The position numbers and the translations under genes are program-made. A stretch of DNA of 64,000 nt from Methylotenera_A sp036676175. Lineage in GTDB: Bacteria; Pseudomonadota; Gammaproteobacteria; Burkholderiales; Methylophilaceae. Below the pieces are notes generated by a model. That model worked only from the letters and a program-made list of their open reading frames with translations. It was not told the origin of the DNA and ran no database searches. Of the stretch, positions 25,230 through 31,891 are shown piece after piece (within the stretch, counting starts at the first letter, position 1; every line of letters begins with the position of its first letter). The stretch covers positions 22,645-86,644 of the forward strand of contig JAKFDL010000104.1 of NCBI GenBank assembly GCA_036676175.1, read 5' to 3'.

Positions 25230-26477
25230 CTAATGTGCAGCCCACTGCACTTTACTAATATCAATACCATCTTTAAACATCTCCCAAAGCGGAGACAATT
25301 CTCTTAACTTCTCAATCTTGTCTTTCAGCAATTTGATTGTGTAGTCCACATCAGCTTCAGTTGTAAAGCGGCCAATAGAAAAACGAATCGAGCTATGTGC
25401 AAGCTCATCACTGCGACCAAGTGCGCGTAGCACATAACTTGGCTCCAAGCTAGCCGAGGTACAGGCAGAGCCGCTAGAAACCGCAATGCCTTTTATCGCC
25501 ATAATCAACGATTCGCCTTCTACATAATTGAAGCTAATGTTCAAGTTATGTGGAATACGATGCGCTAGATCACCATTCACATAGGTCTCTTCAATGTCTT
25601 GCAAGCCTGTAAGTAAGCGATCCCTGAGCATGCGGATACGTTCATTTTCACTCGCCATCTCTTCACGTGCGATGCGGAACGCCTCGCCCATGCCTACGAT
25701 TTGATGCGTTGCCAGTGTGCCGCTGCGCATACCACGCTCGTGGCCACCGCCGTGCATTTGTGCTTCAATCCTGACTCTAGGTTTACGGCACACGTAGAGC
25801 GCACCAACCCCTTTTGGGCCATAAGTTTTATGCGCACTAAAGCTCATCAAATCTACCGGTAAAGTGGCTAAATCAATTTTCACTTTACCTGTGGCTTGCG
25901 CAGCATCCACATGGAAAATCACACCAGCTTCGCGGCAAATATTGCCAATTGCTTCAATGTCTTGAATCACGCCAATCTCGTTATTCACCAGCATCACAGA
26001 TGCCAATACCGTATCGGGCTGGATGGCGGCTTTAAATTTAGCCAAGTCTACCAAGCCATCTGGCTCTGGTTCTATGTAAGTAGCAGTAAAGCCTTGGCGC
26101 TCAAGTTCGCGCACGGCATCGATAACCGCTTTATGCTCGGTGGCAATGGTAATAATGTGCTTACCTTTAGTGGATGCATAAAAATTAGCTGCACCTTTAA
26201 TTGCCAAGTTGTTTGATTCTGTTGCACCCGATGTCCAGACGATTTCACGTGGGTCTGCATTCACCAATTTGGCGACTTCTTCGCGTGCGTTCTCCACTGC
26301 TTTTTCAGCAGTCCAACCGTAAGGGTGGCTGCGAGATGCAGGGTTGCCATAATGTTCCGTCAGGTACGGAATCATTTTCTCAGCCACGCGAATATCTACA
26401 GGCGTGGTCGCAGAGTAATCTAAATAAATTGGTGGTCTTTCTGTTTGGTTCATATTTGCCATATTCGTACTATCCAT
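25230..26477 (-). CDS. iscS: Cysteine desulfurase IscS
   Basis: 415 aa PLP enzyme. The signature YLDYSATTPVD, the PLP Lys in SFSAHKTYGPKG and the catalytic Cys loop SSGSACTSASLEPSYVL are those of true IscS. It takes sulfur from cysteine for Fe-S clusters, thiamine and tRNA thiolation. Three close Met codons (1, 6, 9) could be starts; the third gives the usual N-terminal length. It directly follows a second desulfurase gene, giving two in tandem. Confidence 0.96.
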   Translation of the reverse strand: MDSTNMANMNQTERPPIYLDYSATTPVDIRVAEKMIPYLTEHYGNPASRSHPYGWTAEKAVENAREEVAKLVNADPREIVWTSGATESNNLAIKGAANFYASTKGKHIITIATEHKAVIDAVRELERQGFTATYIEPEPDGLVDLAKFKAAIQPDTVLASVMLVNNEIGVIQDIEAIGNICREAGVIFHVDAAQATGKVKIDLATLPVDLMSFSAHKTYGPKGVGALYVCRKPRVRIEAQMHGGGHERGMRSGTLATHQIVGMGEAFRIAREEMASENERIRMLRDRLLTGLQDIEETYVNGDLAHRIPHNLNISFNYVEGESLIMAIKGIAVSSGSACTSASLEPSYVLRALGRSDELAHSSIRFSIGRFTTEADVDYTIKLLKDKIEKLRELSPLWEMFKDGIDISKVQWAAH

Positions 26478-26494
26478 ATTGCTACGTTTACTTT

Positions 26495-27640
26495 CTATGC
26501 GGCAACTGCCGTTAAATTTCTTAATCTAGTTAATTCTTGTTTAAGTGCCAATAAAAAATGCTCAACTTCTTGAATGGTATTGCTCAAGCCGAAACTTACC
26601 CTCACCGCACCACGTGCTAAATCTTCAGGCACGCCCATCGCAAGAAGCACATGGCTGGGCTCGGTACTGTCAGAAGAACAAGCCGAGCCGCTGGCGACTG
26701 CAAAGCCAGCTTTATCGAGTGCGGTCACCAATGTTTCACCTTCAATATTCTCAAAGGAAAAAAAGCTGGTATTCGCCACACGTAAGCTGTTATGTCCAAA
26801 AATAACAGCTTTTAATTTTGCTAGGCCAATTTCTAAATGGTCGCGCAAGTTAGCTGTGTGTACATCGAACGCACTTAGGTTCTTTATGGCTAAATCGCAC
26901 GCTGCACCAAAACCGACAATAGCTGCGACATTTTCGGTGCCGCTACGCAGACCTCTTTCTTGCCCGCCGCCATAGAGCAGCGGTTGAATATCTATCCGTT
27001 TATCTAATACCAAGGCGCCTGCACCTAGCGGACCACCAATTTTGTGGCTAGAAACCGTCATCGCATGGACACCAAGCGCAAAAAAATCGACTGGAATCTT
27101 ACCAAGCGCTTGCACCGCATCAGTGTGTACATAGGCTTTGTGTTCGCGCGCTATTTCTGCCACTTTGGTGATATTTTGAATCACCCCAGTTTCGTTATTC
27201 ACTAACATGGCTGATACCAAATTAGTGGGGGCAAGCAATAACTTTTGCAAGTGCGCCAAGTTGATATTGCAATTACTATCTACATGAATGCTTTTTGCCT
27301 GCAAGCCATTAAATTGCATCGCTAGAGCAGGGCGTGATACACAAGGATGCTCAATGGCGCTGGTTAAAATCTGTCCTGTATCTAAATTGTTGCAAATACC
27401 GCGTACCGCAAAATTGTTTGCCTCGGTACCGCTGGCGGTAAATACAATCTGGTTGGCATATGCACCCACCGCATTGGCTACCTGTTCACGCGCATGTTCT
27501 ACAGCAGCACGTGCAGTACGGCCATAAATATGACGACTTGTGGCATTGCCATGTTGATTAACCATAAACGGCAGCATCGCTTCCAACACCTCAGTTTTAA
27601 GCGCAGTTGTACTATTGTGGTCAAGGTATGCAGTTGTCAT
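26495..27640 (-). CDS. Second cysteine desulfurase (NifS/IscS-like) in the isc operon
   Basis: 381 aa from ATG at 27640, which follows the iscR stop by two bases; the longer in-frame start lies within iscR. It has AYLDHNSTTALK, the PLP Lys in VSSHKIGGPLGAG and the Cys loop ASGSACSSDSTEPSHVL. The loop and DHNSTT N-terminus resemble NifS-type proteins more than the adjacent IscS, so it is a paralogue, not a recent duplicate. Its job alongside IscS is unknown; candidates are a dedicated sulfur donor or a stress-time desulfurase. Confidence 0.93.
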   Translation of the reverse strand: MTTAYLDHNSTTALKTEVLEAMLPFMVNQHGNATSRHIYGRTARAAVEHAREQVANAVGAYANQIVFTASGTEANNFAVRGICNNLDTGQILTSAIEHPCVSRPALAMQFNGLQAKSIHVDSNCNINLAHLQKLLLAPTNLVSAMLVNNETGVIQNITKVAEIAREHKAYVHTDAVQALGKIPVDFFALGVHAMTVSSHKIGGPLGAGALVLDKRIDIQPLLYGGGQERGLRSGTENVAAIVGFGAACDLAIKNLSAFDVHTANLRDHLEIGLAKLKAVIFGHNSLRVANTSFFSFENIEGETLVTALDKAGFAVASGSACSSDSTEPSHVLLAMGVPEDLARGAVRVSFGLSNTIQEVEHFLLALKQELTRLRNLTAVAA

Positions 27641-27642
27641 AA

Positions 27643-28131
27643 TTAAGCGGTCGCCTCCACAGATGCGGGCGCAGCGCATGTTCTGCGCGGTGTAAATACC
27701 AATTGACTGGTGTTACCGGCATCATTTTGACGTTTATTTTCAACCATATCTGCCAGCGTCACACCGGATAAATAATCTAAAATTTTAACGTTAAGCGATG
27801 CCCATAAGTCATGCGTCATGCAGCGACCTTCATCGTGACAGTTCTCTTGCCCGCCGCACTGGGTAGCATCAATCAACTCATCCACCGCGGTAATAATGTG
27901 TGAAACGGAAATTTCGTGGTGCGGCTTGGCGACACGGTAACCGCCGCCTGGACCGCGTACACTCGTCACCAAGCCTTGGCGACGCAAACGGCTAAATAAT
28001 TGCTCTAGATATGAAAGCGAGATAGCTTGACGCTCGCTAATTCCAGCGAGCGTGACAGGCTTATCGGCCTCGTTTAAAGCGAGATCCAGCATTGCAGTCA
28101 CAGCAAAACGGCCTTTAGTAGTCAGTCTCAT
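27643..28131 (-). CDS. iscR: Fe-S cluster-sensing regulator IscR (Rrf2 family)
   Basis: 162 aa Rrf2 winged-helix protein. The N-terminal MRLTTKGRFAVTAMLDLA and the recognition helix region SYLEQLFSRLRRQGLV are intact. Three Cys ligands for [2Fe-2S] lie in CGGQENCHDEGRC (near 92-104), with a nearby His. Holo-IscR represses the operon; apo-IscR acts at other sites. A type 1-like operator overlaps its own promoter at 28149. Confidence 0.96.
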   Translation of the reverse strand: MRLTTKGRFAVTAMLDLALNEADKPVTLAGISERQAISLSYLEQLFSRLRRQGLVTSVRGPGGGYRVAKPHHEISVSHIITAVDELIDATQCGGQENCHDEGRCMTHDLWASLNVKILDYLSGVTLADMVENKRQNDAGNTSQLVFTPRRTCAAPASVEATA

Positions 28132-28148
28132 AAGGGGTCTATTCTATA

Positions 28149-28173
28149 ATAACCTACTAATTTAGTCAATTAT
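28149..28173 (-). promoter_or_regulatory. IscR type 1-like operator and iscR promoter
   Basis: On the minus strand the 25-bp site has core GACTAAATTAGTAGG and matches the type 1 pattern (ATA...GACT...AGT...TAT). It contains the -35 TTGACT; 17 bases further is TAGAAT as -10. This predicts repression by holo-IscR of iscR and the downstream isc genes. Confidence 0.75.
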
Positions 28174-28192
28174 TAACCAAATTTGGTTCAAG

Positions 28193-28981
28193 TTATTTTT
28201 TGGCAGTTTTAGCTACTTTCGAATTGGATTTTGCTGGCGGTTTTGCTATAGGTTTTTTAGTCGCGAAAGCAACTGCAACGTCGCTGTCCGCCGCAGTAAT
28301 ATCAGCTAGCTGGTTTTGTAGCAAGTGAATTGCTGTATCTTGTTTTTCAGCATGGTGCATCAGGTCGTGGATGATTTTGTTTAGCACTTCTGGATTTAAC
28401 GCATCATTTTCATCACCACCTACCGCGTAGGCGCTAAATTTAGCTTTTTGGGCATCAGCTTTAGCTTTTTCTTCCTCTAGAATGCGCGCAGGAATGCCGA
28501 CTGCCGTGGCGTTTTCCGGTACATCTTTTACGACTACGGCATTAGAGCCGATTTTTGCATTTTTGCCGATGGTAATGGGACCGAGTACTTTTGCGCCCGC
28601 ACCAATCACCACGCCTTGCTCTAAAGTGGGATGGCGTTTGCCTTTGTTCCAAGACGTACCGCCTAAGGTAACCCCATGATATAACGTACAGTCATCACCC
28701 ACTATTGCGGTTTCCCCAATGACTACACCCATGCCGTGATCGATGAATACACGGTGGCCAATGGTGGCCCCTGGGTGAATCTCTATCCCTGTAAAAAAAC
28801 GCCCTATGTGTGAGAATAATCGCCCAAGCCAGTAAAATTTTGCTTTCCATAACCAGTGACTAAAACGATGCATAATCAGTGCATGCACACCAGGATAAGT
28901 GGTGAGAATTTCAAAATGCGTGCGTGCCGCCGGATCGCGGTCAAAAACGATAGAAATGTCTTCTTTTAAGTGATTAAACAT
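28193..28981 (-). CDS. cysE: Serine O-acetyltransferase
   Basis: 262 aa. Left-handed beta-helix hexapeptide repeats start near residue 70 (IEIHPGATIGHRVFIDHG, GETAIVGDDCTLYHGVTLGG), with the catalytic His in IDHGMG and the usual C-terminal loop, then a Lys/Ala-rich extension of about 60 residues (PIAKPPAKSNSKVAKTAKK). It makes O-acetylserine for cysteine synthesis, the substrate of the downstream cysteine desulfurases. An IscR-like site at 29029 lies upstream. Confidence 0.93.
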   Translation of the reverse strand: MFNHLKEDISIVFDRDPAARTHFEILTTYPGVHALIMHRFSHWLWKAKFYWLGRLFSHIGRFFTGIEIHPGATIGHRVFIDHGMGVVIGETAIVGDDCTLYHGVTLGGTSWNKGKRHPTLEQGVVIGAGAKVLGPITIGKNAKIGSNAVVVKDVPENATAVGIPARILEEEKAKADAQKAKFSAYAVGGDENDALNPEVLNKIIHDLMHHAEKQDTAIHLLQNQLADITAADSDVAVAFATKKPIAKPPAKSNSKVAKTAKK

Positions 28982-29028
28982 AGCGGTTGGCGCATTTAAT
29001 TAAAAATGTCATTATGCCACAAAAAATA

Positions 29029-29053
29029 ATTGTTGACTAATTTAGTAGGTTTA
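29029..29053. promoter_or_regulatory. Second IscR type 1-like site, upstream of cysE
   Basis: Plus strand core GACTAATTTAGTAGG shares 14 of 15 bases with the core at the iscR promoter. It lies about 50-70 bases before the cysE start, between cysE and trmJ, so IscR could tune cysteine supply. A minus-strand -10 (CATAAT) is near 29010-29016. Confidence 0.6.
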
Positions 29054-29063
29054 ATGAGTTTGC

Positions 29064-29816
29064 TTAATATTTATTGTGTTTCCTAGGTTCTAGCGTAAGT
29101 GTAAGCACACCACGCAAGAGATTCACTTCTTCTTTTTCTAGTCGAGCACGAGAGTATAAACGCCGCATACGCTCGAACAGTTTTTTGGGTGCGTTCGGAT
29201 TCAAATAACCAATGTGCAATAGCGTTTCTTCTAAATGTGCATAAAAACGTTCTAGCTCGTCATTGGTTGCAAGCGCTTCGCTAGAAGGCGTATCGATATT
29301 ACCTTGCAGAGCGCGCATTCTCAACTCGTAACACACTAGTTGCACTGCCATGGCCAAGTTCAGCGATGAATATTCTGGGTTAGCTGGAATCATCGCCAGT
29401 AATTGACAGCAATCCAGTTCAGCATTGGTAAGGCCGCTCATTTCTGTACCAAATACAAAGGCAACCGGCTGGCTGGGCGCTATATTACTCGCCTGCAGGG
29501 CAGCTTCGCGTGCGTTCACCGTTTCATGACTCAAATAGCGTTTGCGTGCACTTAAACCAATAGCAAAAGCACAGCCTACCAAGGCTTCAGATAAGGTTTG
29601 TGTGACAATCGCGTTATCAAGCACATCATCTGCGCCTGCTGCCATGGCTGTGGCCTGAGCATTGGGATATTTATCTGGCTGCACCAGATATAAGTTTTTG
29701 AACCCCATGGTCTTCATGGCGCGTGCGGTTGAACCTATATTGCCTGGATGACTGGTTTGGCAAAGTACGATGCGGATATTATCGAAAATAGTGCTTTTAA
29801 TATTTGGCTGTGACAA
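29064..29816 (-). CDS. trmJ: tRNA (cytidine/uridine-32-2'-O)-methyltransferase TrmJ
   Basis: 250 aa SPOUT-class methyltransferase. The trefoil-knot SAM site is visible in FVFGTEMSGLTNAELD and the later IPANPEYSSLNLAMAVQLVCYEL; the N-terminus has IVLCQTSHPGNIGSTARAMK. It methylates the 2'-OH of residue 32 of certain tRNAs. In Methylophilaceae and relatives it lies between suhB and the cysE-isc group, as here; it is divergent from suhB with 62 bases between starts. Confidence 0.93.
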   Translation of the reverse strand: MSQPNIKSTIFDNIRIVLCQTSHPGNIGSTARAMKTMGFKNLYLVQPDKYPNAQATAMAAGADDVLDNAIVTQTLSEALVGCAFAIGLSARKRYLSHETVNAREAALQASNIAPSQPVAFVFGTEMSGLTNAELDCCQLLAMIPANPEYSSLNLAMAVQLVCYELRMRALQGNIDTPSSEALATNDELERFYAHLEETLLHIGYLNPNAPKKLFERMRRLYSRARLEKEEVNLLRGVLTLTLEPRKHNKY

Positions 29817-29878
29817 TTTGGGGTTACGCCTATTAGTGCTAAAATAGCATTTTAACAGCTCTTTAAGAAATTTAAGTC

Positions 29879-30688
29879 ATGCACCCAATGCTATCCATTG
29901 CAGTAAAAGCCGCGCGCGAAGCGGGCAGAATCATCAACAAAGCGTCGCAGGATGTAAATGCGCTCAGTGTAAAAAGCAAAACGTTTAATGATTTTGTGAG
30001 TGAGGTGGACCACGCAGCTGAACAGGCGATTATTGATACCCTTAAATATGCTTACCCAGACCACGGATTTTTGGGGGAGGAGAGCGGTAATACCAATCAA
30101 GAGTCTGAAAATATATGGATAATCGACCCGCTGGATGGCACGACTAATTTCTTGCACAACTTCCCGCAATACTGCATCTCTATTGCCTTGCAGCAAAAGG
30201 GCGTGCTAACCCAGGCAGTTATATACGACCCGGTGCGCAACGATTTATTTACAGCGACTAAGGGTCGCGGTGCATTTTTAAACGATAAACGCATTCGCGT
30301 AACTAATCGAACCAAATTGCAAGATTCACTCATCGGCACGGGATTCCCGTTTCGCGACTTTACGCATCTAGATACTTACATGGCGATGCTAAAAGACATG
30401 ATTAAAAAGACCACGGGTATTCGCCGCCCAGGTTCAGCTGCGTTAGATCTAGCTTATGTTGCGGCTGGCTACACCGATGGTTTTTTTGAGATTAATTTGT
30501 CTGCTTGGGATATTGCTGCTGGTGGGCTGTTGGTTCAAGAAGCCGGTGGTATTGTCGGCGATTTTGAAGGCAACGAAGGTTGGCTACACACTGGCAATAT
30601 TGTGGCCGCTAACCCCAAAGTGTTCGCACAAATATTGCAAGTATTGGCGCCGCATCTTACTGAGAAATTAAAAACAAAGACGGTATAA
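29879..30688 (+). CDS. suhB: Inositol-1-monophosphatase family protein
   Basis: 269 aa Mg2+-dependent phosphatase. Metal ligands are in GEESG, the DPLDGTTNFLHNFP motif, and WDIAAGGLLVQEAGG near the C-terminus. It hydrolyses inositol monophosphate or related sugar phosphates; SuhB of E. coli also joins the rRNA antitermination complex. It is divergent from trmJ, a conserved arrangement. Confidence 0.94.
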   Translation: MHPMLSIAVKAAREAGRIINKASQDVNALSVKSKTFNDFVSEVDHAAEQAIIDTLKYAYPDHGFLGEESGNTNQESENIWIIDPLDGTTNFLHNFPQYCISIALQQKGVLTQAVIYDPVRNDLFTATKGRGAFLNDKRIRVTNRTKLQDSLIGTGFPFRDFTHLDTYMAMLKDMIKKTTGIRRPGSAALDLAYVAAGYTDGFFEINLSAWDIAAGGLLVQEAGGIVGDFEGNEGWLHTGNIVAANPKVFAQILQVLAPHLTEKLKTKTV

Positions 30689-30777
30689 AGTTTTAGCAAG
30701 AAGTTATAGATTGATTATGAATTTGTAGCTTGTTTTGTTGTCACACGCGTTGAGTATAAACTGATGGTGGGGCGGTG

Positions 30778-31530
30778 ATGAAATTACTTCGGTACTTATT
30801 TACTACTGCTAGTTTTATTATGGCTGGTTTTTTGTTGTCGACGCATGCAAATGCAGAAGTATATAAATGTACTTCTGCAGATAGCGTAACAGGTAAAAAT
30901 AAAGTTGTTTACAGCGATGCCCCCTGCGCCAAGTCTGAGAAGCAGACACTTACCGCAATCCCACTTCAATCACAATTGGCTAAACAAACTCCTGAAGCGA
31001 CACCAGCTGCGACTCTTGACGCGGCTGTAGCAAGCGCTGTGCTAAGCCGAGATTTTAAATTGGCAAAATCGTTAGCCGCCACTAAGGAGCATTGGCGTTT
31101 GATTGCAATCGCGGAAGGTGAAGCGGTGACACAACCCTTGATTGTGGCAAACAGCCAACCGACAGTGTCGCGTGAAGAAGAGTGTGCAGATGCAAAATAT
31201 AATTTTGAATCAGTTTCGCGTACATCATGGCGCGATAAAGATTTAGTGGCAGCCAAAAAAAGTGTCATGTATGTAGCTTGCGGTGTGCCTGAGCCTGTGC
31301 AAAACCAGCCCATTTTGGTGGGCCGCGCATTTGGCGGGTTACATTCTGGACGGTGGTATCATCCTAACCACGCTATGCCGCATCAGGTCAGGCCACATAA
31401 GGGTGTTGGCCAGCATACATATCCAATAGATCGTCATTATCATGGTCGTAACCTTACAGGCGATAGCGCGAGCTTAAGTTATAAGAGCAAGCACTTCAGC
31501 ATTAATGCCGACAGCACTAATGTACGTTAA
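30778..31530 (+). CDS. DUF4124-domain secreted protein
   Basis: 250 aa from ATG 30778 (a GTG lies immediately before). The signal peptide ends in ANA. The DUF4124 domain follows directly: EVYKCTSADSVTGKNKVVYSDAPCAK. The middle is Ala-rich, and there are two more Cys (ECADAKYNF, VACGV) and a His-rich tail (HSGRWYHPNHAMPHQ). The periplasmic function is unknown. Its 3' end overlaps the opposite-strand 69-aa gene by 14 bases. Confidence 0.75.
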   Translation: MKLLRYLFTTASFIMAGFLLSTHANAEVYKCTSADSVTGKNKVVYSDAPCAKSEKQTLTAIPLQSQLAKQTPEATPAATLDAAVASAVLSRDFKLAKSLAATKEHWRLIAIAEGEAVTQPLIVANSQPTVSREEECADAKYNFESVSRTSWRDKDLVAAKKSVMYVACGVPEPVQNQPILVGRAFGGLHSGRWYHPNHAMPHQVRPHKGVGQHTYPIDRHYHGRNLTGDSASLSYKSKHFSINADSTNVR

Positions 31531-31726
31531 TGGTTTCTTCTTGCATTGTGCGGCTGACTAGATCGGCCAAAGCAAAAATCTGGTCATCGGCACTTAAAGC
31601 CACGCGTTTAAAAAAGTCAGTTTTATAAGCGTCGTCATGTTCTAACCTTTCCAAATCGAACGGCCCTAGCACCTCGCGGCAGCGGACTAAAAACTGTGCA
31701 TAAACATCATATTGATTGTATTGCAT
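31517..31726 (-). CDS. Small conserved-type hypothetical protein
   Basis: 69 aa, acidic, without membrane segments, starting MQYNQYDVYAQFLVRCREV. Not recognised. A strong ribosome site (AAGGGG) 9 bases before ATG supports translation. It is convergent with the DUF4124 gene, overlapping 14 bases at the ends, and divergent from mutS. Confidence 0.65.
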   Translation of the reverse strand: MQYNQYDVYAQFLVRCREVLGPFDLERLEHDDAYKTDFFKRVALSADDQIFALADLVSRTMQEETINVH

Positions 31727-31767
31727 ATATTTTCCCCTTAGAAAGTTAACCAGCTAAAGTTTAAAGT

Positions 31768-31780
31768 GCACAAATTGTGC
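31768..31780. repeat. Short palindrome upstream of mutS
   Basis: GCACAAATTGTGC, a perfect 13-bp palindrome in the region between the divergent small gene and mutS. It may be an operator; no further evidence. Confidence 0.3.
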
Positions 31781-31849
31781 CACTAAGGATTTTTATAGCC
31801 CGCATTTAATTAATTGTTTTTAAAAGAGTTTTTTGATGCTAAAAATTCC

Positions 31850-31867
31850 TATCAATAAATATTGATA
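31850..31867. repeat. Palindrome just upstream of the mutS start
   Basis: TATCAATA-AA-TATTGATA with perfect 8-bp arms. It covers the TTG that would otherwise be a longer mutS start, so a start at 31892 or later is more likely. Confidence 0.35.
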
Positions 31868-31891
31868 ATACTTGTTGATATTTCGAACATA

